Positions 37,694 to 48,532 of a stretch of 64,000 nucleotides of DNA are shown one piece after another. The DNA is from Brevibacillus sp. GTDB lineage: Bacteria > Bacillota > Bacilli > Brevibacillales > Brevibacillaceae. Position 1 is the first letter of the stretch. The number at the start of each line of letters is the position of its first letter. A program made the position numbers and the translations under genes. The notes under the pieces are model-generated. The model was not told where the DNA came from, did no database searches, and saw only the letters and a program-made list of their open reading frames with translations. Location: the NCBI GenBank assembly GCA_017656235.1, contig JACDOF010000006.1, positions 1 to 64,000 on the forward strand, in the 5' to 3' direction.

Positions 37694-39055
37694 TTATGTC
37701 CGCTCTCTGACTTCAAAAATGGCAAACTTTAAATAATGCCCCTCGTCCACGCCGCTGATCTGCGGATGATCCTTGCCTGCACCACGCCATTCCACCAGGC
37801 GGATAATTTTCCTGGCATCAAAAGCTGCATCCTGTATCGTCTCAAGGAACAGAGAAGCCGACATGTGATGGGAACAGGAGGCAGTGACCAGAAAGCCGCC
37901 AGACCGAACCAGTTTTAATCCGTGCAGGTTGATGTCTTTGTATCCGCGCAAGGCACCCTCCAGCGCCCGGCGCGACTTGGCAAAGGCCGGGGGATCGAGA
38001 ATCACCACGTCCCACGAACGTCCCGCTTCCACGCTCTCGCGCAGGTAGTCAAAAGCGTTAGCGACGACAAACTGGACGCGGTGCAGAAACCCGTTCATGG
38101 TCACGTTTCGTTTGGCTGTTTCGATGGCATGCTCGGAAATGTCCAGTGCTGTCACTTTCTTGGCGCCGTGTTTGCAGGCGTTAAGCGTAAACGAGCCCGT
38201 GTGCGTAAAGCACTCCAGCACTTCGGCACCGTCCCAGAACGGATTTTTTACCACCTTTCCTCGCCGGTCAACCGGTTTTTTTACAAGGTTTCCCTCTTCG
38301 TCGAGCAGAGGCTGCACATCTGGTCGGCGGTTCCCCTTCCGGTCGTACAGCGGCTCCCCGTCCACGCCAACAGGCTGCAGGGTGATGCCGTGTTTGGCCC
38401 CCCAGCCGGTCATCAGCGGAGCAATAGCCGCCCGATTTTCCCGCTGATCGTAGAAGAACCCGGTCTTCTGTCCCTCCACGATGTCCACCACGTACTTTAG
38501 GCCGTTTTCTTCAATGATGATTTCACGCGGACATTCCCCGTACATTACCTCTTTGCCCTGCTCCAGTCCTTCCAGTTCGCGAACGGGTACGTCGTTGCGC
38601 AGGTAGATTCCCCTGGGTTGCAAGACCTCCAGCAGGGCCTGCTTAATATTTTCACGCTGCCGTTCCATCCCCAGAGACAAGAGCTGCACAACCAGCACGT
38701 CTCCGTAGCGATCGACAATCAGACCGGGCAGAAAGTCTGCTTCACCGTACACGAGGCGGCAGTAGCGGGGATCGTCCACAAAGCGGGTGCGAAACTCGGC
38801 AGCTGCCCGAATCCGCCGTACAAAAAAGGCGAGGTCTATGGCTTCGTTGGGATCATACGTAAGGATGCGAACGATGATTTGCGACTGGGGATTGATATAC
38901 CCCTTTGCCAAAACGTGTCCCTGATGGTTGGCGACGTCAACAATTGCGCCCGGCTCAAACGATCCCCGGATCTCCTGAACTTCCGACTGAAACACCCACG
39001 GGTGACCGGCCTCCAGCCGCTTTCTTCGATTACGGGTCAGAATTACTTGTGCCAC
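37694..39055 (-). CDS. RlmI-like SAM-dependent rRNA (m5C) methyltransferase with insertion
   Basis: A 453-residue protein of the RlmI/YwbD class. It starts with a PUA domain (VILTRNRRKRLEAGHPWVFQSEV), followed by the central domain (YGEADFLPGLIVDRYGDVLVVQ), and a Rossmann methyltransferase (VLECFTHTGSFTLNACKHGAKKVTALDIS, VILDPPAFAKSR, VTASCSHHMS). The Cys in ASCSHH fits a m5C enzyme. Residues about 216-272 form a charged, repeat-like insertion (DGEPLYDRKGNRRPDVQPL, DEEGNLVKKPVDRRGK) between GQKTGFFYDQREN and motif I that ordinary RlmI proteins (about 395 residues) lack. Start is GTG at 39055. Confidence 0.88.
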   Translation of the reverse strand: MAQVILTRNRRKRLEAGHPWVFQSEVQEIRGSFEPGAIVDVANHQGHVLAKGYINPQSQIIVRILTYDPNEAIDLAFFVRRIRAAAEFRTRFVDDPRYCRLVYGEADFLPGLIVDRYGDVLVVQLLSLGMERQRENIKQALLEVLQPRGIYLRNDVPVRELEGLEQGKEVMYGECPREIIIEENGLKYVVDIVEGQKTGFFYDQRENRAAIAPLMTGWGAKHGITLQPVGVDGEPLYDRKGNRRPDVQPLLDEEGNLVKKPVDRRGKVVKNPFWDGAEVLECFTHTGSFTLNACKHGAKKVTALDISEHAIETAKRNVTMNGFLHRVQFVVANAFDYLRESVEAGRSWDVVILDPPAFAKSRRALEGALRGYKDINLHGLKLVRSGGFLVTASCSHHMSASLFLETIQDAAFDARKIIRLVEWRGAGKDHPQISGVDEGHYLKFAIFEVRERT

Positions 39056-39136
39056 AGATATTCATCTCTCCTTGTCATGCTTGTCTGATTGCGGGCATAG
39101 CCTGTAGTATCGCCTGGACATAAGGGGGCCTTGTCT

Positions 39137-40084
39137 GTGCAAATCGCCTTCGAGATCGTACTGCCGTTTGTGCTGGGGCTTAGCTATTTCCTCCTCGGTA
39201 TGTACACCATGCGTGCCGGATTTCACCAGTTGGCCGGAGCCCGAATGGAATCCATTCTGCTTCGCTTTACGCGGACGTCCCTGCACAGTTTTGGCTCCGG
39301 CCTCATCTCCACATTTGTTCTGCAAAGCTCAAGTGCCGTTACGGTGCTGACGATCGGACTGACCCAGGCCGGCGTGATCCGCTTTCCGCAAACGGTTGGC
39401 ATCATCCTGGGCACCAATGTGGGTACTACGGTGACCACCGAATTGATCGCACTCCGGCTGGAGCAGTTTGCTGTGCCGATGCTCCTCATCGGCGTCGCCA
39501 TGTGGCTGATGAAGCCGTTGAAGCTTCGGGCAGTCGGCCTGATCATCGGAGGGTTCGGACTGATTTTTCTGGGAATGGACACCATGCAGGTAATGGCCAA
39601 ACCACTGGAGGAATCGCACACGTTTCGCACCTTGTTTTTGGAGAGCAATCACTCTGTCTGGATTGGCCTTTTGACCGGCACGTTGCTAACCGCGCTGATC
39701 CAGAGCAGTTCGGCCACGACCGCCATTACAATGGGGCTGATGGTGCACCAGGTGATGACCATGGAAACAGCCCTGGCTGTCGTCCTGGGTGCCAACATCG
39801 GTACCTGTGCCACGGCACTGCTGGCCAGTATCGGCACCAACGCGGCTTCCCGTCAGGTCGCCTGGCTGCACACCTGGTTCAATGCCGTCGGGTCATTGCT
39901 GTTCCTCCCGTTCTTGTCTAGTCTGGCCCAGATTGTACGTTTACTCACACTTGACCCAGCCATGCAAATCGCTCACGCCCAATTGATCTTCAATCTTGTT
40001 TGTTCCTTGCTCGGTTTACCGTTTGCCGCTCACATCGCCCGCTTTACGCAGTGGCTGGTACCGGACAAGAAACTGGCTTCCTAG
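39137..40084 (+). CDS. yqeW: Na/Pi cotransporter family protein (YqeW-like)
   Basis: A 315-residue membrane protein with the two inverted halves of Na/Pi-cotransporters (PF02690). Each half has the QSSSA(V/T)T signature: FVLQSSSAVTVLTIGLTQAG and ALIQSSSATTAITMGLMV, each followed by GTNVGTT or GANIGTC. There is no cytosolic PhoU-like tail, so this is the short form. The GTG at 39137 has AAGGGGG 8 bases upstream and is preferred to the TTG at 39131. In B. subtilis yqeW sits near mtaB as here. Phosphate uptake is a family-level inference. Confidence 0.88.
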   Translation: MQIAFEIVLPFVLGLSYFLLGMYTMRAGFHQLAGARMESILLRFTRTSLHSFGSGLISTFVLQSSSAVTVLTIGLTQAGVIRFPQTVGIILGTNVGTTVTTELIALRLEQFAVPMLLIGVAMWLMKPLKLRAVGLIIGGFGLIFLGMDTMQVMAKPLEESHTFRTLFLESNHSVWIGLLTGTLLTALIQSSSATTAITMGLMVHQVMTMETALAVVLGANIGTCATALLASIGTNAASRQVAWLHTWFNAVGSLLFLPFLSSLAQIVRLLTLDPAMQIAHAQLIFNLVCSLLGLPFAAHIARFTQWLVPDKKLAS

Positions 40085-40320
40085 CGAAACTGCTTATGCG
40101 CGTCCGGACCGTGACGAGCACCGTTGCCTGGCCAACCGAGCGTAAGAAACGTGAACGCGGGGGAAAAGCAAGGGCAACTCGGCGCTGCTCTGAGTTGCTG
40201 AGCCGGTTTGTCCTCCCCCCGCGGATCGTTTCGCAGCGGGCAGTCGTGCTTCTTTGGCTTCTTTGCTGGTCAGGCAACAGCGCGAGCAGGACTTTTGGCC
40301 CCTTCGGACTCATTATCAAA
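40085..40320. repeat. Repeat region C (palindromes and a 28-base block shared with copy B)
   Basis: This gap has no gene. 40158-40223 forms an imperfect palindrome (CGCGGGGG ... GCAACTC / GAGTTGC ... CCCCCCGCG). Positions 40265-40292 are identical to 55065-55092, and the following bases (CCCCTTCGG versus CCCTTCGGG) also align. The area is therefore a partial relative of the repeats at 35.8 and 54.8-55.1 kb. Confidence 0.65.
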
Positions 40321-40353
40321 AAAACCTCCTTATCCCCTTTTCTGGATAGGAGG
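40318..40353 (-). terminator. Terminator-like hairpin distal to deoC
   Basis: CCTCC-TATCC (minus strand) pairs with GGATA-GGAGG (40325-40353), followed by seven T residues. It lies 130 bases past the deoC stop and is probably the main terminator of the hrcA-to-deoC run. Confidence 0.7.
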
Positions 40354-40437
40354 CAAAGCGACACAAACAGACATGATCCACCCTCTTCGCGAAGTGTATC
40401 ACATCCAATTTGTATAAGGCAAAAAGGCCATACCAAT

Positions 40438-40464
40438 CAAAATACCATTTAATGGGAATGGTAT
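40438..40464 (-). terminator. Hairpin directly after deoC
   Basis: ATACCATT (40442-40449) pairs with AATGGTAT (40457-40464); a short T run (TTTTG) follows on the minus strand. Likely a first, weak terminator. Confidence 0.55.
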
Positions 40465-40485
40465 CAAGGCAGGCTGACTGTTTGC

Positions 40486-41151
40486 TTAGTAGCCGCTGCC
40501 TTGCGGGGCATCCCCGTTTACGATCGCAATTCCGGCACTGGCGCCAATCCGCGTCGCGCCGGCTTCAATCATCGCGAGTGCGGTCGCTCTGTCCCGGATG
40601 CCCCCCGACGCTTTCACGCCGAAGTCAGGTCCGACCGCTTTACGCATCAGCGTGATGTCTTCCACGGTCGCCCCGCCCGGCCCAAATCCGGTGGAAGTTT
40701 TCACATAGTGAGCGCCCGCTTCCACACACAGTTTGCAGGCTGTCACCTTTTCCTCGTCGGTAAGAAGGCCGGTTTCCAGAATCACTTTGACCAGTGCATC
40801 TCCCGCCGCCTCCACGACAGCAGCTACATCTCGTTTCACCAACTCCAGATCGCCCGACTTCAGTGCTCCGATGTTGAGCACCATGTCAACCTCTCCTGCT
40901 CCGTTGGCCACGGCATCGCGCGTCTCCGCCGCTTTTGCCTCCGGCGTGGTCGCCCCCAGCGGAAAACCAATCACCGTACATACCTTCACGTCACTTCCGG
41001 CCAGGTTCCCGGCAGCTCGCCGCACCCAAGTCGGGTTGACGCAGACCGAAGCAAAATCGTACTGTTTGGCTTCGCTGCACAATCGGTCGATCATCTCGGC
41101 AGTCGCATCCGGCTTTAACAATGTGTGGTCAATGTATTTGTTGATGTTCAT
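40486..41151 (-). CDS. deoC: Deoxyribose-phosphate aldolase (internal start within fusion)
   Basis: The 221-residue DeoC unit, which splits 2-deoxyribose-5-phosphate to glyceraldehyde-3-phosphate and acetaldehyde. It begins [16 protein letters not shown], with [27 protein letters not shown], the Schiff-base Lys in [11 protein letters not shown], and [14 protein letters not shown] with GVKASGGIR. An ATG at 41151 has GGAGG 8 bases upstream, matching the normal DeoC N-terminus and length. This reading is an alternative product of the fused frame, not a separate gene. Confidence 0.85.
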   Translation of the reverse strand: MNINKYIDHTLLKPDATAEMIDRLCSEAKQYDFASVCVNPTWVRRAAGNLAGSDVKVCTVIGFPLGATTPEAKAAETRDAVANGAGEVDMVLNIGALKSGDLELVKRDVAAVVEAAGDALVKVILETGLLTDEEKVTACKLCVEAGAHYVKTSTGFGPGGATVEDITLMRKAVGPDFGVKASGGIRDRATALAMIEAGATRIGASAGIAIVNGDAPQGSGY

Positions 41152-41583
41152 TTTTTCTTCCTCCATCCCGAGTTGGTACAGCGCAGCCTCAAGCACCCGC
41201 CGGTTGTTGTCGTACCCCCTGCTTCGCTGCTGTTCGAGAGCCGTACGCGGAGCAAACCAGTGAACAGCGTCAATCTCTTCCGTTTGAGGCGTCAAGCTGT
41301 CCGTCAGTGCTTCAATCAGGAAGTAATGGACTTCCTTTTGAACCGTCTCGCCTGTGGATTGATTGAGATAGGTGTAGGAAACAGTATCCAGTTTTCCGAT
41401 TACCTTCCCGCGGACACCCGTCTCCTCTTCGATCTCGCGCAGTGCCGTTTGTTCCAGTGTCTCACCCGGCTCCTGTTTTCCCTTGGCCAGTGAGAGTTTG
41501 CCAAATCGATCCTCAATCATCAAAAGGCGCAATTGACCGTCACGCCGTGAGAACACAACCCCGCCCGCCGACACTTCCTTCAT
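40486..41583 (-). CDS. Nudix hydrolase - deoxyribose-phosphate aldolase fusion
   Basis: A 365-residue continuous frame. Residues 1-140 are a Nudix domain: [13 protein letters not shown], then the box [23 protein letters not shown] (GX5EX7REUXEEXGU). Residues 145-365 are a complete DeoC. There is no stop between them. The start ATG at 41583 overlaps the mtaB stop by 4 bases (ATGA) and has GGAGG 10 bases upstream. The junction still contains a strong ribosome site and ATG for DeoC, so both fused and free DeoC could be made. A housecleaning Nudix enzyme tied to deoxynucleoside catabolism makes sense, but the fusion should be checked for a sequencing error. Confidence 0.8.
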   Translation of the reverse strand: MKEVSAGGVVFSRRDGQLRLLMIEDRFGKLSLAKGKQEPGETLEQTALREIEEETGVRGKVIGKLDTVSYTYLNQSTGETVQKEVHYFLIEALTDSLTPQTEEIDAVHWFAPRTALEQQRSRGYDNNRRVLEAALYQLGMEEEKMNINKYIDHTLLKPDATAEMIDRLCSEAKQYDFASVCVNPTWVRRAAGNLAGSDVKVCTVIGFPLGATTPEAKAAETRDAVANGAGEVDMVLNIGALKSGDLELVKRDVAAVVEAAGDALVKVILETGLLTDEEKVTACKLCVEAGAHYVKTSTGFGPGGATVEDITLMRKAVGPDFGVKASGGIRDRATALAMIEAGATRIGASAGIAIVNGDAPQGSGY

Positions 41584-42938
41584 ATGGCCGCTTCCTCCGG
41601 CAAACGGCGAACAGGTTCCTCGGCCACGCCCAGGAAGGAACCATGGCAGTACTCTGAACCAGGCTGATCCAACCGAACCCGGCACACCTTCCCGATCAGC
41701 TCCTCGCTTCCGGGGAAGACCAGGTTCAGGTAGTTGTCGGAATAGCCCATCATCAGACCGCTTTTCGGGTCCTCCTTGTACGGCCGCTCCGGAATGACTT
41801 CCAGCACTTCGCCCACAAAACGGTTGGCATAGGCAAGCGTCAGTTCCTGATTCAGTTCAAGCAGCTTGGCCACGCGCTCCCGCTTTATCTCATCCGGAAC
41901 TTGATCCGGCATGCGGGCTGCCGGCGTGCCGGTCCGCATCGAGTAAGGAAAGACGTGAAGCTCGGCGAATTCGATCTTTTTGATAAAGTCGTAGCCGTTC
42001 TGGAACTGTTCGTCCGTCTCCCCGGGGAATCCGACAATCACGTCCGTGGTGATGGCCACGCCCGGCAGTGCTTCACGCACCTTCAGCATCCGCTCGTAGA
42101 ATTGAGCAGTCGTGTACTTGCGGCGCATCCGTTTGAGTACATCGTCGTCACCAGCCTGCAGGGGGACGTGCAGATGGCGGCAAACTTTGTCCGACTGATC
42201 AATGACCTGGAGCACTTCGTCCGTGAGCTGGCTGGCTTCAATCGAGCTGATGCGAATGCGCTTCAAGCCGTCTACCTGATGCAGATCGACCAACAGTTTA
42301 GCCAGATTGTAGTCCGGCAAATCCTCGCCGTAACCCCCCGTGTGAATCCCGGTCAGAACGATCTCCATGTAACCGGCGTCCACCAGCTTGCGTGCCTGCG
42401 CAAGTACGCTTTCCGGCTTGCGCGAACGCATCAGACCGCGCGCCCAGGGAATGATGCAGAAGGTGCAGAAGTTGTTGCATCCCTCCTGGATTTTCAATGA
42501 GGCTCGCGTGCGATCGGTGAAAGACGGCACGTCCAGCTCTTCAAACTCACGGGCTTTCATGATGTTGCCAACGGCGTTGATCGGCTGCCGCTCGGCACGA
42601 ATCTGTTCCACATACTCGATCAGTTTCTCCCGTCCCTGCGTACCGACGATAATGTCCACGCCAGGGATGGCGGCGATTTCTCCAGGTGATGTCTGGGCGT
42701 AACAGCCGGTTACGGCAACGATTGCCTCCGGATTCCGGCGGATGGCGCGGCGAATCACCTGGCGGCTTTTCTTGTCACCGGTATTGGTTACCGTGCACGT
42801 ATTGATGACGTAAACATCGGCAGTATCACTTTCAAAGTCGGCGCGTCGATAGCCGTGCGCTTTGAAAAGCTGCCAGATCGCTTCTGTTTCATAACTGTTT
42901 ACCTTGCAGCCCAGGGTGTAGAAAGCAACAGTAGCCAT
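41580..42938 (-). CDS. mtaB: tRNA t6A methylthiotransferase MtaB
   Basis: A 452-residue radical-SAM enzyme converting t6A37 to ms2t6A in tRNA. The N-terminal UPF0004 domain has [27 protein letters not shown] and [10 protein letters not shown], three Cys for the second iron-sulfur cluster. The radical-SAM CxxxCxxC is [15 protein letters not shown], followed by [11 protein letters not shown] and a C-terminal TRAM domain. The gene is YqeV of B. subtilis and is in the expected place after rsmE. Confidence 0.95.
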   Translation of the reverse strand: MATVAFYTLGCKVNSYETEAIWQLFKAHGYRRADFESDTADVYVINTCTVTNTGDKKSRQVIRRAIRRNPEAIVAVTGCYAQTSPGEIAAIPGVDIIVGTQGREKLIEYVEQIRAERQPINAVGNIMKAREFEELDVPSFTDRTRASLKIQEGCNNFCTFCIIPWARGLMRSRKPESVLAQARKLVDAGYMEIVLTGIHTGGYGEDLPDYNLAKLLVDLHQVDGLKRIRISSIEASQLTDEVLQVIDQSDKVCRHLHVPLQAGDDDVLKRMRRKYTTAQFYERMLKVREALPGVAITTDVIVGFPGETDEQFQNGYDFIKKIEFAELHVFPYSMRTGTPAARMPDQVPDEIKRERVAKLLELNQELTLAYANRFVGEVLEVIPERPYKEDPKSGLMMGYSDNYLNLVFPGSEELIGKVCRVRLDQPGSEYCHGSFLGVAEEPVRRLPEEAAI

Positions 42939-42952
42939 TGCTCTCCCTCCTT

Positions 42953-43696
42953 TCAGCGATGTTGAAGTTCAAAGTGATACGATATACAGGCCAGCACGTA
43001 TTGACTGGCCGTCTCCGTACGCAGGATTCGCGGTCCCAGCGAAACGGGGATCACCCCCGCCTGTTCCGCACGGGAAACCTCAGCCTTGGAAAAACCGCCT
43101 TCGGGGCCAATGATCACCAAGAGCGAATCGCCTGGCTTCAGTTTTTCAAGTACCGTCGAAAGCGGTGTGGTGTCCTCTTGTTCGTACGCAATGGCACACG
43201 CTGTGTATCGGTCTGTATCGGCGAGCAGGTCGTCCAGTTTTCGTGGCGGCGCTATCTCCGGCACCGTCGTACGTTGGGCCTGCTCCGCCGCTTCCTTGGC
43301 GATCTTTTGCCACCGCTCCAGTTTTTTGGCCTCTTTTTTGACGTCAAGCTTGACGATGGTTCGCTCCGAGGAGAACGGCTGCAGCGCCTTCATGCCCAGT
43401 TCCGTTCCCTTTTGAACAATCCACTCCAGCTTGTCGCTTTTGGCCAAGCCCTGCGCGATGGTTACATCGATCGGCATCTCGCGCCGTTCTGAGAGCAAGG
43501 TCACGATTTCGGCTCGAACCGTTTGCTCATTCAATTCGACGATCCGCGCAAGCGCAGAGTATCCCTGACCGTCGCAGACAATCAGCTGGTCCCCGGGCTT
43601 GCGGCGCGTCACGTTGACGATGTGGTGCACATCATCGCCCCGTATCGTCACGTCCCTCTCGTTGATCTGGTGAGGCTGGACAAAATATCGCTGCAT
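42953..43696 (-). CDS. rsmE: 16S rRNA (uracil(1498)-N3)-methyltransferase RsmE
   Basis: A 247-residue SPOUT-class (trefoil knot) methyltransferase. The N-terminal PUA-like part (DVHHIVNVTRRKPGDQLIVCDGQG) precedes the knot, with IIGPEGGFSKAEVSRAE and SLGPRILRTETASQYVL, both diagnostic. ATG at 43696 is favoured over TTG at 43705 because GAGAGG lies 7-9 bases before it. It follows prmA by 19 bases. Confidence 0.94.
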   Translation of the reverse strand: MQRYFVQPHQINERDVTIRGDDVHHIVNVTRRKPGDQLIVCDGQGYSALARIVELNEQTVRAEIVTLLSERREMPIDVTIAQGLAKSDKLEWIVQKGTELGMKALQPFSSERTIVKLDVKKEAKKLERWQKIAKEAAEQAQRTTVPEIAPPRKLDDLLADTDRYTACAIAYEQEDTTPLSTVLEKLKPGDSLLVIIGPEGGFSKAEVSRAEQAGVIPVSLGPRILRTETASQYVLACISYHFELQHR

Positions 43697-43715
43697 AAGG
43701 GGCAACCTCTCAATT

Positions 43716-44654
43716 CTACCTGTTTTTTGCCACTATTGCTACCCAATCGTCCATGTAAGTTGTTTCCACCACATCCAGGTTGGAACCGGCCAGCGCCTGC
43801 TTGACGTCATGCTCACGCGCAGTGATGATTCCCGACGCGATCAACAGCCCGCCCGGTTTCAACACCCGCGCAATATCGTCAGTAAAGCGGATAATCACTT
43901 CGGCGAGGATGTTGGCCACAACCAGATCAGCAGGCCCCTCGATGTTGTCCAGCAGATTGTTCTGCTTGACCGTGATTTGACCGCTCACTTTGTTGATCTT
44001 GACATTGGACTGGGCGGAACGGACCGCCACCTCATCCAAATCCAGCGCAAGGATCTCCGCAGCCCCCAGCTTTGCGGCGGCGATGCTGAGGATACCGGTT
44101 CCTGTGCCCACATCGTACACCCGGTCGCCCGGTTTGACGTATTTTTCCAGAGCGCGGATGCAGAGTACGGTGGTTGGATGTGTCCCGGTGCCAAAAGCCA
44201 TGCCCGGGTCCATCTCGATGACCACTTCATCTTCCCGCTTTGGCTGGTATTCCTCCCAGACAGGCGTGATGGTAATCCGTTCCGAGATCGTCACCGGCTT
44301 GTAGTATTTTTTCCAGGCGGAAGCCCACTCATCTTCATGCACTTCCGTGAGGGTAACCGTACCTTTACCCAGATCCAGACCGCACAGAAGCAGTTGGTTC
44401 AAGCGGTTTTTGATCTCCTCGACGGTTTCGCCAAGGTAGCTGTTCACCGGCAGGTAAGCCTTGACGTACACCCCTTCACGGGGAAAGTCGTCAGGAGAGA
44501 GCTGATAGATCTCGCCGAATGGCGTATCCCACTCACGATGAAGCACTTCCGGATCTTCTATGACCACTCCGTTTGCACCCGCCTCGTGCAGGATATTGGA
44601 TACCGCCTCTACAGCCTCCGCCGTCGTATGAATCGTGATTTCCGACCAGATCAA
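43716..44654 (-). CDS. prmA: Ribosomal protein L11 methyltransferase
   Basis: A 312-residue enzyme that trimethylates ribosomal protein L11. The N-terminal substrate-recognition domain (WSEITIHTTAEAVEAVSNILHEAGANGVVIED) is followed by the Rossmann core: PGMAFGTGTHPTTVLC, VYDVGTGTGILSIAAAKLGA and DLVVANILAEVI (NPPF-like). I choose TTG at 44654, 9 bases after GGGAGG, which gives the standard length and N-terminus; the ATG further upstream lacks support. It is fourth in the dnaK region. Confidence 0.95.
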   Translation of the reverse strand: MIWSEITIHTTAEAVEAVSNILHEAGANGVVIEDPEVLHREWDTPFGEIYQLSPDDFPREGVYVKAYLPVNSYLGETVEEIKNRLNQLLLCGLDLGKGTVTLTEVHEDEWASAWKKYYKPVTISERITITPVWEEYQPKREDEVVIEMDPGMAFGTGTHPTTVLCIRALEKYVKPGDRVYDVGTGTGILSIAAAKLGAAEILALDLDEVAVRSAQSNVKINKVSGQITVKQNNLLDNIEGPADLVVANILAEVIIRFTDDIARVLKPGGLLIASGIITAREHDVKQALAGSNLDVVETTYMDDWVAIVAKNR

Positions 44655-44698
44655 GCTCTGCTCCCTCCCATTTTCCTCAGGCAAAGTAAAAGCCGCCA

Positions 44699-45826
44699 TC
44701 ATTCACCACGAAAAGCCCGCTTCATTTTGTCAAAAAACCCTTCGTCAGCTGCCGGGACTTCCTGCGGCGCCTCTCCGCTGATGCCGGCAAACTCGCGCAG
44801 CAGCTCTTTTTGCCGCTCGGTCAGTTTGCGCGGCGTCACCACTCGCACTTTCACGTGTTGATCCCCTCTGCCGCTGCCGCGAAGATAGGGTACGCCCTTG
44901 CCGCGCAGACGGAAGTAGGTCTCCGTTTGCGTCCCCGGCGGAATTTTCAGCTTCACTCGCCCGTCCACTGTCGGCACCTCGATTTCATCGCCCAGCGCCG
45001 CCTGCGCGAAGTTGATCGGCACCTGACAGTAAATGTCGTTTCCTTCCCGCTCAAAAAACTCATGCGGCTTGACGTGCAATACGACGTAGAGGTCTCCGGG
45101 CGGACCGCCATTGATGCCGGCCTCCCCTTCGCCAGGAACGCGCAGTTGGGCCCCATCGTCGACCCCGGCCGGAATGGTCAAATGGATTTTGCGGCGCACT
45201 TTGACCCGACCTTGTCCGCGGCATTCCGGACATTTTTCCTTTACCACTTTGCCCCTGCCACCGCACGTGCCGCAGACACGGCGGTTGACAATGCGGCCAA
45301 AGGGAGTGTTGGCCACCACTTCTTCCTGTCCGCTGCCGCCACAGGTACGGCAGGTCTCCGGGCTGGTTCCCGGTTTCGCCCCTGAGCCGCGGCAGGTTCC
45401 GCACTCCACCTCTTTGGGAATCTCCACATCAGTCTCTTTTCCAAAGATCGCTTCCGTAAACTCGATCCGCAAGCTGTACTGCAGATCGGCGCCTTTACGA
45501 GGCGCATTGGGGTTGCTGCGGCGGCCGCCGCCAAAAAACATGTCAAATATATCGCCAAAACCGCCCATACCGGACGTGTCGAATCCACCAAAGCCGCCAA
45601 AGCCCTGATTGGGGTCCTGATGACCGTACCGGTCGTACTGTGCTCTTTTTTGCGGATCGGAGAGCACGTCGTAGGCTTCTTTTACTTCTTTAAACTTCTC
45701 TGCGGCGTCCGGTTCCTTGTTGACATCGGGGTGGTACTGACGGGCCAGTTTGCGGTACGCCTTTTTGATTTCCTCGGTAGTGGCGTCCTTGCCCAGACCA
45801 AGCACCTCGTAGTAATCCCGCTTCAT
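44699..45826 (-). CDS. dnaJ: Chaperone DnaJ
   Basis: A 375-residue Hsp40. The J domain ([35 protein letters not shown] with HPD) is followed by a Gly/Phe linker, a zinc domain with four CxxCxGxG repeats ([32 protein letters not shown]) and two beta-sandwich peptide-binding domains. ATG at 45826 gives the canonical N-terminus. It partners DnaK and GrpE and has a separate promoter. Confidence 0.97.
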   Translation of the reverse strand: MKRDYYEVLGLGKDATTEEIKKAYRKLARQYHPDVNKEPDAAEKFKEVKEAYDVLSDPQKRAQYDRYGHQDPNQGFGGFGGFDTSGMGGFGDIFDMFFGGGRRSNPNAPRKGADLQYSLRIEFTEAIFGKETDVEIPKEVECGTCRGSGAKPGTSPETCRTCGGSGQEEVVANTPFGRIVNRRVCGTCGGRGKVVKEKCPECRGQGRVKVRRKIHLTIPAGVDDGAQLRVPGEGEAGINGGPPGDLYVVLHVKPHEFFEREGNDIYCQVPINFAQAALGDEIEVPTVDGRVKLKIPPGTQTETYFRLRGKGVPYLRGSGRGDQHVKVRVVTPRKLTERQKELLREFAGISGEAPQEVPAADEGFFDKMKRAFRGE

Positions 45827-45864
45827 CGAAAGAATCACTCCCGTATCCCAATCAGTCAAAATTA

Positions 45865-45893
45865 ACTATAGCACGCTGTTGGAAAAGCTTCAA
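45865..45893 (-). promoter_or_regulatory. Probable dnaJ promoter
   Basis: Minus strand: -35 TTGAAG (45888-45893), 17-base spacer, -10 TATAGT (45865-45870), 39 bases before the dnaJ start and after the dnaK terminator. It would drive dnaJ-prmA-rsmE-mtaB independently of the heat-shock promoter. Confidence 0.65.
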
Positions 45894-45923
45894 CGAGCCG
45901 CGCTTTTTGCGATCTTGCTCTCG

Positions 45924-45961
45924 CAAAAAAAGTCAAAGTCACGCAAAACCTGACTTTGACT
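45924..45961 (-). terminator. Terminator after dnaK
   Basis: AGTCAAAGTCA (45931-45941) pairs with TGACTTTGACT (45951-45961), and the minus strand continues with seven T residues. The stem is also flanked by TTTT on the plus strand. It probably ends most hrcA-grpE-dnaK transcripts. Confidence 0.85.
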
Positions 45962-45979
45962 TTTGCCCATCGTGTTTCC

Positions 45980-47821
<1,842 letters not shown>

Positions 47822-47855
47822 TCAATTCCTCCTTCAATCTTCTCGCTTAGCTGGT

Positions 47856-48470
47856 TTATCCGTTTACCTTTACCATTGCCGGGCGCAGCACCCGATCCTT
47901 AAACTGATAGCCTTTTTGCAGTTCCTCGACGACGATGCCCGATTCATGGTTGTCGTCCTCCACCTGCATCACGGCCTGGTGGAAGTTGGGGTCGAACGGT
48001 TTTCCCTGCGCCTCAATCGGTGTCAGGCCCTCCTGTTCAAACACTTGCTGCATTTGACGGTATACCATCTGGATTCCCTGCAGCAGCGAATCGACGGTCA
48101 TCGTCTCTTTATCGGCATTCAAGGCACGTTCAAAGTTGTCAAGTACGGGCAGCAGCGCCTCGATCACTTTCTGTGAAGCGTACTTGGAGAGATCTTCCTG
48201 CTCTTTGCGGAAGCGCCGCCGCATGTTCTCCATATCGGCAAGCGCTCGCAGCATCCGGTTTTCATACTCGGCAGCAAGCTCTTTGTAGCGCTCCAGTTCG
48301 CTGGCAAGATCGACTTCCTGTCCAGCTGGCGGCACTTCCTCCGCGGACGACTGCTCACCACTGGACTCGGTCGCTTGCGGATCCATAGCCCGTTCTTCTC
48401 CTGCCGGCTGCTTCTCCCTTGATTCGTCCTGTTCTCCCCGTTCTTCTACAAACGGCTTCTCTTCACTCAA
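47856..48470 (-). CDS. grpE: Nucleotide exchange factor GrpE
   Basis: A 204-residue DnaK cofactor with a disordered acidic N-terminus, a long dimerising helix (LASELERYKELAAEYENRMLRALADMENMRRRFRKEQ) and the C-terminal beta domain (PFDPNFHQAVMQVEDDN ... VVEELQKGYQFKDRVLRPAMVKV). Start is TTG at 48470 with AGGAGG 8 bases upstream. It lies between hrcA and dnaK. A hairpin (48507-48527) separates it from hrcA. Confidence 0.97.
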   Translation of the reverse strand: MSEEKPFVEERGEQDESREKQPAGEERAMDPQATESSGEQSSAEEVPPAGQEVDLASELERYKELAAEYENRMLRALADMENMRRRFRKEQEDLSKYASQKVIEALLPVLDNFERALNADKETMTVDSLLQGIQMVYRQMQQVFEQEGLTPIEAQGKPFDPNFHQAVMQVEDDNHESGIVVEELQKGYQFKDRVLRPAMVKVNG

Positions 48471-48506
48471 CGAAACACCCTCCTAATTCAACCAATCATT
48501 TATGGG

Positions 48507-48527
48507 AGCGGACAAAAAAGGTCCGCT
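48507..48527 (-). other. Hairpin between hrcA and grpE
   Basis: AGCGGAC (48507-48513) pairs with GTCCGCT (48521-48527), without a following T run. The B. subtilis dnaK transcript is cut near the hrcA-grpE junction, so this could be an mRNA processing or stabilising element (inference). Confidence 0.45.
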
Positions 48528-48532
48528 GCACA

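Noticed and set aside
40044-40436. 130-residue minus-strand frame after yqeW
   Set aside because: Covers the repeat region and two terminator hairpins; no ribosome site or conserved motif.
43809-44861. 350-residue open frame antisense to prmA and dnaJ
   Set aside because: Spans two real genes on the opposite strand with no independent start signal.
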